This document shows, piece after piece, positions 53,069 to 61,443 of a stretch of DNA of 64,000 nucleotides. Location of the stretch: positions 1,550,001 to 1,614,000 of the forward strand of contig NZ_CP042432.1 in NCBI RefSeq assembly GCF_008033235.1, written 5' to 3'. The translations under genes were made by a program, and so were the position numbers. How positions within the stretch are numbered: the stretch's first letter is position 1; each line of letters begins with the position of its first letter. The notes below the pieces were generated by a model. The model saw only the letters and a list, made by a program, of their open reading frames with translations. It ran no database searches and was not told where the DNA came from. Origin of the DNA: Anseongella ginsenosidimutans (GTDB lineage Bacteria > Bacteroidota > Bacteroidia > Sphingobacteriales > Sphingobacteriaceae).

Positions 53069-54148
53069 ATGAATTATACGAAAGAACAAGTACTTAATGC
53101 ATTAAAGCATGTTCAGGAACCCGATCTTAAGCAAGATCTGGTAACCTTGAACATGATCGAAGATATACACGTACAAGGGAACAAGATAAGTTTCACCGTG
53201 ATCCTGACTACTCCGGCCTGCCCGCTGCAGGCAATGATCGAAAAGGATTGCAGGAACGCCATCCGGGAATATGTCAGCCCGGAGGCGGAAGTAGAAGTGA
53301 AGATGACCGCCAGGGTTACCACGCGCAATGCCAATATGTTCCCCAATATCAAGAACATTATTATCGTTTCTTCCGGAAAGGGCGGCGTGGGAAAATCAAC
53401 CGTTGCAAGCAACCTTGCCCTGGCCCTGTATAAAAAAGGAGCGAAGGTGGGCCTGCTCGATGCGGATATTTACGGGCCTTCTATTCCCATGATGTTCGGT
53501 GTGATGGGCGCCCGTCCCGATGTAAAGACCGAGAACGGCAAGCACCGCATGCTGCCCATTGAAAAACACGGGATCAAGCTGCTCTCTATCGGCTTTTTCG
53601 CCACTCCCGGACAGGCCATTCCCTGGAGGGGGCCAATGGTCTCTTCCGCCGTGAAGCAATTATTTAACGATGCCGACTGGGGCGAGCTGGATTACCTGGT
53701 GGTTGATTTCCCTCCCGGCACCGGCGATATTCATATTACTGTCGCCCAAGGGTTCCCTGTTGCGGGAGCGGTACTGGTAACTACTCCGCAGAATGTGGCC
53801 CTGGCCGATGCGGCGAAAGGGGCCGGCATGTTCCGCATGGACGCCATTAATATTCCCATCCTGGGGGTTGTGGAAAATATGTCCTGGTTCAGCCCTGCCG
53901 AGCTTCCGGACAATAAGTATTATATCTTTGGAAAAGGAGGCGGAAAGGCCCTGGCTGAACAGTTTGACGTTCCCCTGCTGGGCGAGATCCCGCTGGTGAA
54001 GGCAGTGAGCGACGCGGGCGATACGGGCTCGCCGCTTGTGCTTGATGACAGCCATCCCGTTAGCGGGGCTTTCCTTGAGCTGGCCGAAAGAGTGGCGCAG
54101 CAAGTAGCTATTTCCAATTCCGGCATAAATGAACCGGTTGTAAATTAG
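53069..54148 (+). CDS. Mrp/NBP35-type iron-sulfur carrier ATPase
   Basis: This ~359-residue cytoplasmic protein probably carries or assembles Fe-S clusters. The N-terminal DUF59/MIP18 domain (about 1-85, EQVLNALKHVQEPDLKQDLV, TTPACPLQAMIEKDC) is followed by a ParA-like domain with the deviant Walker A SSGKGGVGKSTVASNLA and LVVDFPPGTGDIHITVAQ. The CxxC of typical Mrp proteins is not evident in the C-terminal part (VVENMSWFSPAELPDNKYYIF), where Bacteroidota members vary. Start 53069 is used (MNYTKEQVL). TAATTTTG at 53035-53042 is a possible -7 box. A NifU-like gene follows after 51 bases. Confidence 0.93.
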   Translation: MNYTKEQVLNALKHVQEPDLKQDLVTLNMIEDIHVQGNKISFTVILTTPACPLQAMIEKDCRNAIREYVSPEAEVEVKMTARVTTRNANMFPNIKNIIIVSSGKGGVGKSTVASNLALALYKKGAKVGLLDADIYGPSIPMMFGVMGARPDVKTENGKHRMLPIEKHGIKLLSIGFFATPGQAIPWRGPMVSSAVKQLFNDADWGELDYLVVDFPPGTGDIHITVAQGFPVAGAVLVTTPQNVALADAAKGAGMFRMDAINIPILGVVENMSWFSPAELPDNKYYIFGKGGGKALAEQFDVPLLGEIPLVKAVSDAGDTGSPLVLDDSHPVSGAFLELAERVAQQVAISNSGINEPVVN

Positions 54149-54199
54149 CTATTTACTTAAAAGATTGCTATTTTTGTAAAAAGTTGCGGAAAAATATTT

Positions 54200-54490
54200 A
54201 TGAAAGAAAACCTGGCGATAAAGGAAAAAGTAGAAGCAGCTCTCGGCCAGATCCGGCCTTACCTGGAAGCTGACGGAGGGAATGTGGAAGTGCTGGAGAT
54301 CACCGAAGAAATGGTCCTGAAGCTGAAGCTGGTTGGCGCCTGCGGTTCCTGCCCCATGAGTATTATGACCCTTAAAGCAGGCATCGAGGAAACGATCAAA
54401 CGCGCGGTACCGGAGATATCCGCCGTGGAAGCCATTAATATCACCGATATTGATGATCCCGACGCGGTTTTGCCGGAACGTTTCCGGTAA
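54200..54490 (+). CDS. NifU C-terminal domain Fe-S scaffold protein
   Basis: This 96-residue protein is a stand-alone NifU C-terminal domain (Nfu). The segment IRPYLEADGGNVEVLEIT and the CxxC in GACGSCPMSIMTLKAGIE show the cluster-binding site. It is likely a scaffold or carrier of Fe-S clusters in the cytoplasm and probably works with the Mrp protein encoded just upstream. Confidence 0.94.
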   Translation: MKENLAIKEKVEAALGQIRPYLEADGGNVEVLEITEEMVLKLKLVGACGSCPMSIMTLKAGIEETIKRAVPEISAVEAINITDIDDPDAVLPERFR

Positions 54491-54513
54491 TATGCTCCGC
54501 CCGCGGCCGGCTT

Positions 54514-54531
54514 GCGCTGCTGCCGCAGCGC
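54514..54531. terminator. Hairpin between convergent nfu-like gene and def
   Basis: GCGCTGC / GCAGCGC (54514-54520 with 54525-54531), 7-base stem with a TGCC loop. There is no U-tract, but its position between convergent genes suits a terminator. Confidence 0.45.
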
Positions 54532-54584
54532 TGTAAAGCCTGCCATATTTGCGCTTCGAGGTATTCGAGGTATTTTGTGCGTCT

Positions 54585-55157
54585 TCAGCGCCTTTTCCGG
54601 GAAGGTTTAGGGAAGCGCATCCGGTACTCCGCCCTGATCTCCCCTTTTGAGATGGCATTTAAACGATTTTGAAGCATTCTTTTCTTCAGCGGCGATAAAT
54701 AATCAGTAAAAAGTTTCCCTTCCACATGATCATATTCGTGCTGGATGATTCGCGCTGCCATGCCGCTATAGGTTTCCGTATGTTCCCCGAACTCTTCATC
54801 CATATACCGGATCGTAATATCTTCCGGCCGGCTCACATCTTCCCGGATATCGGGAATGCTCAGGCAGCCTTCGCCGGTTGACCAGTCTTTCCCGCCCCTT
54901 TCAAGTATTTCCGCATTGATAAAGATCTTTTTAAAGTCCTTCAGGGAATCCTCATCATCCCCGTAGGGACTCGCGTCAATAACAAAAAGACGAATGGACT
55001 GCCCTATCTGGGGAGCTGCAAGGCCCACGCCGCTGGCCTGGTACATTGTTTCGAACATGTCCGCGATCAGGCGGTCCAGTTCGGGGTAATCAGGCCCTAT
55101 TTCCTCGCATTTTTTCCTTAATACCGCGTCTCCGTACGCTACAATGGGTAAAATCAT
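54585..55157 (-). CDS. def: Peptide deformylase
   Basis: Peptide deformylase removes the formyl group from new proteins. The protein is about 190 residues. The three metal/active-site motifs are kept: GVGLAAPQ, EGCLSIP and QHEYDH. The start at 55157 (MILPIVAYGDAVLRKKCEEIG) fits the family; a frame to 55184 exists. TATTTTTG on the minus strand (55162-55169), five bases before the ATG, looks like a -7 box and would give a nearly leaderless message. In related genomes def and ruvX usually stand side by side; here an orphan gene separates them. Confidence 0.95.
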   Translation of the reverse strand: MILPIVAYGDAVLRKKCEEIGPDYPELDRLIADMFETMYQASGVGLAAPQIGQSIRLFVIDASPYGDDEDSLKDFKKIFINAEILERGGKDWSTGEGCLSIPDIREDVSRPEDITIRYMDEEFGEHTETYSGMAARIIQHEYDHVEGKLFTDYLSPLKKRMLQNRLNAISKGEIRAEYRMRFPKPSRKRR

Positions 55158-55318
55158 GCTGCAAAAATACGGATTTTGCCGCATTATTCATCCCACCATA
55201 CCGGTTGATCCAATTCCACCTGGGGTACATTCGCATTGTTCCTGCTCGTTTCCGTATCGCAGTATTAAAGTATTGCTTTAGGTAAGAATTTTTCTTAAAA
55301 ATGATACATGCGGTTATT

Positions 55319-55326
55319 TATTTTTG
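55319..55326 (+). promoter_or_regulatory. Candidate -7 box for the orphan gene
   Basis: TATTTTTG matches TAnnTTTG, about 120 bases before the ATG at 55447 and about 50 before the start of the signal-peptide-like reading. No TTTG partner at the usual spacing was found. Confidence 0.3.
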
Positions 55327-55446
55327 TTAAATTAGCATATAGTGATTTATTTATGGTCCAACTTTATTTTATAGCTTACGAAACGGTTAACCTTTACGGG
55401 AATCTACGCAATTCTACTGTTATTAATCGGCGGCTGTCAAAAAGAA

Positions 55447-56907
55447 ATGAATTTGGTTCAGCCGAGTCTGAGTAAAATTAGTACGGAGAGTGCTTATTTA
55501 TTGACTGGTATCAGTACCTATCCTTTAGACTGGGAAAATATAGATTATATGCCCACCCCTCCCGGTACGCCTGCAGTTCTTGTTCCCTGGGCGTCAGGTG
55601 CGTCCCGGCAGTTTACCGCTGAATTGGCAGGAGATTACAAATCTTCAGATGGATGGACGTTAGTTTATAACACATTTAATACTTCGATTATTTCGGATAA
55701 TTGGTATTTCATTTTATATAATAAATACCGAGGAGTTATTCGGCTCTATTACTACATTCCAAATAATGCAAATTATATTTCTTCTGCCAATATGGTGCAT
55801 AAGTTGCAAATTGAAGGCTCTTATGCCTCTTCTTCTCCAATGCTAAACTTTGCTGGCCAAAAGCTTGTTGACGTGGATGTCAATTCCGATTTTGCTTCTA
55901 CCATTGAACAATGGCAGGTTGCTCGGTCAACTTGGTATATTTTTCAATATGAACTGGCCTTTGATGAAAATATGGATCTCCAAACCTATTCTACCTTTAA
56001 TTTTCTATGGCCCTTGAGGTCTTCCCAAATTTCTAATATTTCGCTCAACGGAACCGTGGTAGGATCTTTAAAGGGAACGCTTAGCTTACCGGGAAGTGAT
56101 TTCACCATTTCACCAAATTTTAATATAGATGGAAGTCAAAACAAAAGTATCCTTACAATAAATGGATCGAGTGATGCCGATAAACTAGAGCAAGGTTTAG
56201 GACAAACTATTGTTAATGCCATAAAGGGAGCAATAGTTAGCGGCGCAAACGGGTTAATAAAGAATATATTGAGTGGTATTTTTAAGAGGAAGCAATCAAC
56301 TCCTGAGGAAAATGTAAACCTTAAAATAAGTGCGGATGTTTCATTAGATGGGCAATTGACCTCAGATATTTTATTGTCTTCACCTGCCTTTGCGATACCC
56401 GGGTATAATCAGTCCTCTACCCCGGGATTTGTTCCTGCTTATAATGAGCCGCTCGGTGTTTTTTATTTGTCTGATCGGCCTACGGTTGATGTTACGTTTA
56501 GAGACGTTCCTGCTCCTCCATGTGCAGGCGGAGGCGCTCCCGACGAATATTATAAATATTCCTTTGACCTTGATGAAAATTCTTTTGATCTCATTTTTAA
56601 TCCTGCAGTAACAGCAATAGCTGATATAACGAATATAAGCTATGACATCTTGATGGATCTCGGTAATAATAGTTCTGCCGATATGGTTCCATGTGCGGGG
56701 GGATATCTTCCGGAGCAAATTATCGGAGTAGGTACGCTTTATGATGTACGATCAGTAACTACTTTATTCCCTACCCTCGGAGGAAGCTGGCTGTATGTTC
56801 CTGTTTATGTTAGAGTGTCTTTTGATGTTGAACCCAAAGATGGAAATCCACCAGTAACTATAGCAAAAACATTTATCGCAGATAATACAATTGAAGAAAT
56901 CTTTTAA
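55447..56907 (+). CDS. AT-rich orphan gene, probable secreted/lipoprotein of unknown function
   Basis: The 486-residue product was not recognised. It is rich in Asn, Ser, Tyr and beta-prone stretches. Two short cysteine motifs occur: PAPPCAGGGAPDE and MVPCAGGYLPE. Reading in frame upstream of the ATG gives a lipoprotein-type signal (TKRLTFTGIYAILLLLIGGC, then QKEMN) from about 55378, but no ATG, GTG or TTG starts it before the TAG at 55372. The true start is therefore lost, rare or disturbed by a sequence error. The gene is much more AT-rich than its neighbours and lies between def and ruvX, as expected for acquired DNA. Confidence 0.65.
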   Translation: MNLVQPSLSKISTESAYLLTGISTYPLDWENIDYMPTPPGTPAVLVPWASGASRQFTAELAGDYKSSDGWTLVYNTFNTSIISDNWYFILYNKYRGVIRLYYYIPNNANYISSANMVHKLQIEGSYASSSPMLNFAGQKLVDVDVNSDFASTIEQWQVARSTWYIFQYELAFDENMDLQTYSTFNFLWPLRSSQISNISLNGTVVGSLKGTLSLPGSDFTISPNFNIDGSQNKSILTINGSSDADKLEQGLGQTIVNAIKGAIVSGANGLIKNILSGIFKRKQSTPEENVNLKISADVSLDGQLTSDILLSSPAFAIPGYNQSSTPGFVPAYNEPLGVFYLSDRPTVDVTFRDVPAPPCAGGGAPDEYYKYSFDLDENSFDLIFNPAVTAIADITNISYDILMDLGNNSSADMVPCAGGYLPEQIIGVGTLYDVRSVTTLFPTLGGSWLYVPVYVRVSFDVEPKDGNPPVTIAKTFIADNTIEEIF

Positions 56908-56912
56908 ATGAA

Positions 56913-57332
56913 CTAACTCAACCTTTGCGTTTCCATCCAGCCCTGGAGGATGATCGTGGCGCTTACTTTATCCACCAAATCCTTTTTTTGCCGGTCGGAG
57001 CGTTTGGCGCCCGCAGCCAGGATAGCGCGGCCCGCCATTACCGAAGTAAAACGTTCGTCCACAAGGTGTACCGGAATGCCGGGGAACTGCTTACGCAGCC
57101 GCTTCACAAAACCTTTTACATGAGGTGCGGAAGAGGAAGGGCTTCCGTCCATTTGTACAGGATCGCCCACGATGAAGTGGGAAACCTCATTTTCCACCAG
57201 GTATTTTTGCAGGAACGGCTCCACCTCTTCCGGGTGGATGGTGGTAAGTCCGGTAGCGATCAGCTGCAAGGGGTCGCTCACGGCGATCCCTACCCGTTTG
57301 GTTCCGTAATCAAAAGCCATTAAGCGCGGCAT
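56913..57332 (-). CDS. ruvX: Holliday junction resolvase-like RuvX/YqgF
   Basis: This 139-residue protein has the RNase H-like fold: RLMAFDYGTKRVGIAVSDPL carries the first catalytic Asp, FIVGDPVQMDG the middle segment, and VHLVDERFTSVMAGRAI the last. It is thought to act in pre-16S rRNA processing and/or DNA junction resolution. It is convergent with the orphan gene (six bases apart) and divergent from holB. Confidence 0.95.
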   Translation of the reverse strand: MPRLMAFDYGTKRVGIAVSDPLQLIATGLTTIHPEEVEPFLQKYLVENEVSHFIVGDPVQMDGSPSSSAPHVKGFVKRLRKQFPGIPVHLVDERFTSVMAGRAILAAGAKRSDRQKKDLVDKVSATIILQGWMETQRLS

Positions 57333-57368
57333 GAGGCAAATATCTCATAATTTTTCTATCTTTCGGCA

Positions 57369-58526
57369 ATGCAATTTAAGGAGATAATTGGTCAGCAGGC
57401 CGTAAAGGATCAGCTCATTCGCTCGGCTCGTGAAGGAAGGGTAAGCCATGCGCAGCTTTTTACCGGCGCCGAAGGTAACGGTGCGCTGCCGCTTGCTATT
57501 GCCTATGCCCAGTACCTTTCCTGCGAACAAGCGACAGAAACGGATTCCTGCGGAAGCTGCGTTTCCTGTAAAAAATACCAGAAGCTGGCGCACCCTGACC
57601 TTCATTTTTCCTATCCCTTTATTGCGTCTAAAAAGGAGACCGTGGCGCTCGACTATGTTCAGCAATGGCGGGAGGCGCTCCTGGAACAGCCCTATCTTAC
57701 GCTGGAAAAATGGATGCAGCGCCTGGACGCGGGAAATAAGCAGCCGAATATCAATATTGCCGAATGCCATTCCATCATCAGCAAGCTGAGCCTGAAGCCT
57801 TTTGAATCCGATTTTAAGGTCCTGATCATGTGGCTGCCGGAGTTCCTCCGGGAAGTAGGGAATTCCCTGCTGAAGCTCATTGAAGAGCCTTCCTCCAAAA
57901 CCCTGTTCCTGCTGGTAAGCGAACAACCCGACCAGTTGCTGTCCACCCTGTTGTCCAGAACACAACTGGTCAGAACAGCCCGGCTGGGGGAGGAAGAAAT
58001 TGCGGGCTACCTGCTTGATTCAGGGGAAATAAACCCGGAGCTGGCCCGGCAGGCGGCAAGGCTTTCAGGAGGGAACCTAGCGGCGGCCATTGACCTTTTG
58101 GCGGGCGAAAGCAGCAATTACGGGCAATTATTCATGGACTGGATGCGGGTTTGTTACCAGGGTGACGGCTTAAAGATGGTCGAATGGAGCGACAATGCTG
58201 TAAGCGCCGGCAGGGAAAACCAGAAAAACCTGCTTCGTTATGGCCTGTCGCTGATACGGCAAAGCCTGCTGATGCGGGTAGGCCTGCCTGTGCAGGCCCT
58301 GGGACAGGAGCTGGAGTTCATTACCCGGTTTTCCGCACAGCTGGACCCGGAAAAAGCAACCGCTATCTCGGGAGAACTGGAAAAGGCAATTTACCATATA
58401 GAACGGAATGCCAACCCCAGAATTCTCTTTTTAGACGTATCTTTGCAGATTATGCGACTATTAAAGTCCAGGCAGGTGTTGCCTGGCAGTGATGTGACGA
58501 TTCAGGAGAGAAATTATGGGATGTAG
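57369..58526 (+). CDS. holB: DNA polymerase III subunit delta'
   Basis: The delta' subunit is part of the clamp loader that places the sliding clamp on DNA. The protein is 385 residues. FKEIIGQQAVKDQLIRSARE opens the protein, TGAEGNGALPLAIAYAQYLS replaces a true Walker A, and the four-cysteine zinc module is seen in CEQATETDSCGSCVSCKKYQ. EVGNSLLKLIEEPSSKTLFL and LSTLLSRTQLVR (arginine finger region) follow. The end overlaps ricT by 11 bases; the holB-ricT-gldH order is shared with flavobacteria. Confidence 0.92.
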   Translation: MQFKEIIGQQAVKDQLIRSAREGRVSHAQLFTGAEGNGALPLAIAYAQYLSCEQATETDSCGSCVSCKKYQKLAHPDLHFSYPFIASKKETVALDYVQQWREALLEQPYLTLEKWMQRLDAGNKQPNINIAECHSIISKLSLKPFESDFKVLIMWLPEFLREVGNSLLKLIEEPSSKTLFLLVSEQPDQLLSTLLSRTQLVRTARLGEEEIAGYLLDSGEINPELARQAARLSGGNLAAAIDLLAGESSNYGQLFMDWMRVCYQGDGLKMVEWSDNAVSAGRENQKNLLRYGLSLIRQSLLMRVGLPVQALGQELEFITRFSAQLDPEKATAISGELEKAIYHIERNANPRILFLDVSLQIMRLLKSRQVLPGSDVTIQERNYGM

Positions 58527-59676
58527 TACTTGTTCGTCCGGGGGGTGCAGTACACCTGCCGGATGTAAAAATAACGGAAGCTGCCTGACCGATGGCGGAT
58601 GCAGCAAACTGGATGTATATGACTGGCTGGCCGATATGGCCCTGCCTTCAGAATTCGAGCCTTTTAACATTGTCGAAGTCCGCTTCAAGGGGGCACGCAA
58701 GGACTTTTACCGCAATACGAATAATACCTACGTGGAAGCCGGGGAACTGGTTGTGGTAGAAAGCGCTACAGGCGGCTACGATGTGGGGCACGTAACGCTG
58801 ACCGGCGAACTGGTCCGGCTCCAGATGAAACGGAAAAATATTCCCGCAAGCCCGGACCTCAAAAGGCTGCTGCGCAAGGCCAGCGAAACGGATGTGAAGA
58901 AATGGGAGCAGCTGAAATCCCAGGAATACGACACTTTGCACCGGGCAAGGAAGATCATTGACCACCTGGGACTGTCTATGAAGCTTAGCGACGTAGATTA
59001 CCAGGGCGACCGCACCAAGGCCACCTTTTACTATACGGCCGATGAGCGGGTGGATTTCCGGGAACTTATCCGGAAACTGGCCGAAGCGTTCCGGGTGCGC
59101 ATTGAAATGCGGCAAATAGGCATGCGGCAGGAAGCCAGCCGTCTTGGCGGGATCGGATCCTGCGGCAGAGAACTTTGCTGCTCCACCTGGCTGACCAATT
59201 TTAAAAGCGTTTCCACGGCGGCGGCGCGTTACCAGAACCTGTCGCTGAATACCTTGAAGCTGGCCGGCCAGTGCGGGAAGCTTAAATGCTGCCTGAATTA
59301 CGAACTGGACACCTATATGGACGCGCTTAACGAATTCCCCGACCATGTGACGAGCATCGAAACCCAGCGGGGCCCGGCCATACTGCAGAAAACCGATATT
59401 TTTAAGAAATTAATGTGGTTCAGTTATTCCTCTGCGGAAAACTGGATACCCGTGGAAGTAAGCAAGGTGAATGAGATCCTGGAACGGAACAGGAGGGGAG
59501 AACGCCCGGCCGACCTGCAGGAGGTCCCGTCCGAGCCGACGGTGAAAAAGATACCCGGTTACGAGAATGTGGTGGGGCAGGACAGCCTTACCAGGCTTGA
59601 CGATAAAGACGGTAACAGAAGAAAGAAAAAACGTCCCGGTAAAAACCGGAGAAACCGACCTCCAAGGAAAGCATGA
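58516..59676 (+). CDS. PSP1 domain RicT-like protein (YaaT family)
   Basis: This 386-residue protein starts with a cysteine cluster (MGCSTCSSGGCSTPAGCKNN) and has the PSP1 core: NIVEVRFKGARKDFYRN, ERVDFRELIRKLAEAFRVRI, GIGSCGRELCCSTWLTNF, LAGQCGKLKCCLNYEL. In Bacillus the relative RicT/YaaT forms an Fe-S-containing complex that affects RNase Y; the Bacteroidota role is untested. The basic C-terminus (RRKKKRPGKNRRNRPPRK) suggests nucleic-acid contact. It overlaps holB by 11 bases and gldH by 4. Confidence 0.92.
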   Translation: MGCSTCSSGGCSTPAGCKNNGSCLTDGGCSKLDVYDWLADMALPSEFEPFNIVEVRFKGARKDFYRNTNNTYVEAGELVVVESATGGYDVGHVTLTGELVRLQMKRKNIPASPDLKRLLRKASETDVKKWEQLKSQEYDTLHRARKIIDHLGLSMKLSDVDYQGDRTKATFYYTADERVDFRELIRKLAEAFRVRIEMRQIGMRQEASRLGGIGSCGRELCCSTWLTNFKSVSTAAARYQNLSLNTLKLAGQCGKLKCCLNYELDTYMDALNEFPDHVTSIETQRGPAILQKTDIFKKLMWFSYSSAENWIPVEVSKVNEILERNRRGERPADLQEVPSEPTVKKIPGYENVVGQDSLTRLDDKDGNRRKKKRPGKNRRNRPPRKA

Positions 59677-60143
59677 GCTATTCAGGAAAAGCAATCTCTG
59701 CCCTTTTAACTGCGCTGTTGCTGCTGCAAGCATGTGCCGATCAGGCGCTGCTGGATAGCAACGCAGCCATTGACGACCGGGGCTGGAGTTACGAAGTAAT
59801 GCCTGAATTCGACTTGCAGGTAAGTGATACCACGGCTGTTTATTCCCTGATGCTGAACCTGCGGCACACCGGGGAATACAAATATTCCAACCTGTTCCTC
59901 CTGGTACATGTCATTGGCCCGGACAAAGATACGGTAAGCAATCGCTTTGAATTTACCCTGGCTGCGCCTGACGGGCGGTGGCTGGGTGACGGCGCCGGCA
60001 ATGTATACTCCTATAGCATACCTTTCAGTGACAGTACCCGTTTTCGCAAAGCAGGGCTTTACCGCTTCCAGCTGGAGCAAAATATGCGTGAACCGGTTTT
60101 AACGGCTATTGAGGACGTAGGTTTACGAGTGGAGAAACGGTAG
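59673..60143 (+). CDS. gldH: Gliding motility lipoprotein GldH
   Basis: GldH is a lipoprotein needed for gliding in Flavobacterium. This 156-residue protein has a lipobox in LLLLQACADQ and segments RGWSYEVMPEFDLQVSDTTA, NLRHTGEYKYSNLFLLVHV and FRKAGLYRFQLEQNMREPVL, typical of GldH. It overlaps ricT by four bases (ATGA), so it is translated with it. Its 3' end overlaps the convergent murF by 21 bases. Confidence 0.9.
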   Translation: MSYSGKAISALLTALLLLQACADQALLDSNAAIDDRGWSYEVMPEFDLQVSDTTAVYSLMLNLRHTGEYKYSNLFLLVHVIGPDKDTVSNRFEFTLAAPDGRWLGDGAGNVYSYSIPFSDSTRFRKAGLYRFQLEQNMREPVLTAIEDVGLRVEKR

Positions 60144-61430
60144 CAGCTTTTCCAGCTGCATGCCCCTTGATCCTTTCAGCAGGATAAGGGAGTCGCTTAA
60201 GCGCTGCGAGCCAAGCCAGGCCGAAGCTTCCTCCTGGTTTTCAAAAAAATGCAGGGCGGGAGCGGTTTTCCGCTGGCGAAAAAATTCAGGGCCTATCAGG
60301 CAGGCCTGCGGAATCGCGAGTTCCTCCAGCAAACGGATGATGGAAGCGTGTTCTTCTTCCGCATAAGCCCCCAGTTCAAACATGTCTCCCAGGACAGCCA
60401 CTTTGTTTTTTGAGGGATGGGAAGCCAGATGCCGTATGGCGGCGGCCATGCTCCCCGGATTGGCGTTATAGGCATCCAGGATTACCAGGTTGCTTCCCTG
60501 TTCCACTTCCTGGGAACGATTATTGGCCGGTATGTACCCTTCAATACCGCGTTTTAACTGTTCAGCAGACAGGCCAAAATGATCGCCCACGCAAACCGCA
60601 GCCAGCAGGTTTTCAAAATTATAGTCCCCGCTCAGCGCCGAATTCACCGTGTGCATTTCTTCATTTCCTTTTTTCTGCCAGGAAAACCGGAGATGAGGCT
60701 GGGACCCGGTCAGCTCTCCGCGAATATCGCAGGAAGGGCTTGTGCCGTACCAGGTGATATCCGTCAGCCCGTTGGACATTTCCACCAGGCGCGGATTGTC
60801 GGCGCACACGAATGCGTGCCCGTTATTGATGGAAAGACTGTCGTACAGCTCTTTTTTGCCTTTCATAACCCCTTCCAGGCTGCCAAAGCCTTCCAGGTGG
60901 GCTTTCCCTACGTTGGTAATGAGCCCGTGCGTTGGCCGGGCAATCGAACAAAGTAATTCAATCTCCTTCTGATGGTTGGCGCCCATTTCAATAATTGCCA
61001 TCCCCGTTTCGGCATTAATGCGCAGGAGGGTCAGCGGAACACCAATATGATTATTCAGATTGCCCTTGGTTGCAAGGGTGTTGAATTGCTGTGAAAGGAC
61101 GGAATAGAGCAATTCCTTGGTCGTGGTCTTGCCGTTAGAACCCGTAATGCCTAGTACGGGGATCGTAAACTGGTTGCGATGGTGCCAGGCAAGGTTCTGC
61201 AGGGAATTCAGCACATCCTGTACCAGGATGCAGCGCTCATTACCGGCATACGCTTCTTCATCTACGATGGCATAGGCCGCACCTGCTTCCAGCGCCTGCC
61301 GGGCATAGGCGTTCCCGTTAAAGTGAGGGCCTTTGAGGGCGAAGAAAAGACTGTCCGGCGAAATAGCTCTTGAATCGGTGGAGACCGCCGGGTGAAGCCG
61401 GAACAGGCTGTATAGATCCTCGGTTTTCAC
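60123..61430 (-). CDS. murF: UDP-N-acetylmuramoyl-tripeptide--D-alanyl-D-alanine ligase
   Basis: MurF adds D-Ala-D-Ala to the peptidoglycan precursor in the cytoplasm. The protein is 435 residues. The ATP loop is GITGSNGKTTTKELLY; other Mur-ligase marks are IGVPLTLLRINAETGMAIIEM with GANHQKEIELL, THGLITNVGKAHLEGFGS and VILDAYNANPGSM. It is 13 bases downstream of gldJ on the same strand. A gldJ-murF pair is a known arrangement in Bacteroidota. Confidence 0.96.
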   Translation of the reverse strand: MKTEDLYSLFRLHPAVSTDSRAISPDSLFFALKGPHFNGNAYARQALEAGAAYAIVDEEAYAGNERCILVQDVLNSLQNLAWHHRNQFTIPVLGITGSNGKTTTKELLYSVLSQQFNTLATKGNLNNHIGVPLTLLRINAETGMAIIEMGANHQKEIELLCSIARPTHGLITNVGKAHLEGFGSLEGVMKGKKELYDSLSINNGHAFVCADNPRLVEMSNGLTDITWYGTSPSCDIRGELTGSQPHLRFSWQKKGNEEMHTVNSALSGDYNFENLLAAVCVGDHFGLSAEQLKRGIEGYIPANNRSQEVEQGSNLVILDAYNANPGSMAAAIRHLASHPSKNKVAVLGDMFELGAYAEEEHASIIRLLEELAIPQACLIGPEFFRQRKTAPALHFFENQEEASAWLGSQRLSDSLILLKGSRGMQLEKLLPFLHS

Positions 61431-61443
61431 GCGATCAGGTCAA

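Noticed and set aside
55353-55475. Short frame from ATG 55353 as an independent gene
   Set aside because: It gives an ~40-residue product without features and runs out of frame through the signal-peptide coding of the orphan gene; more likely part of its leader.
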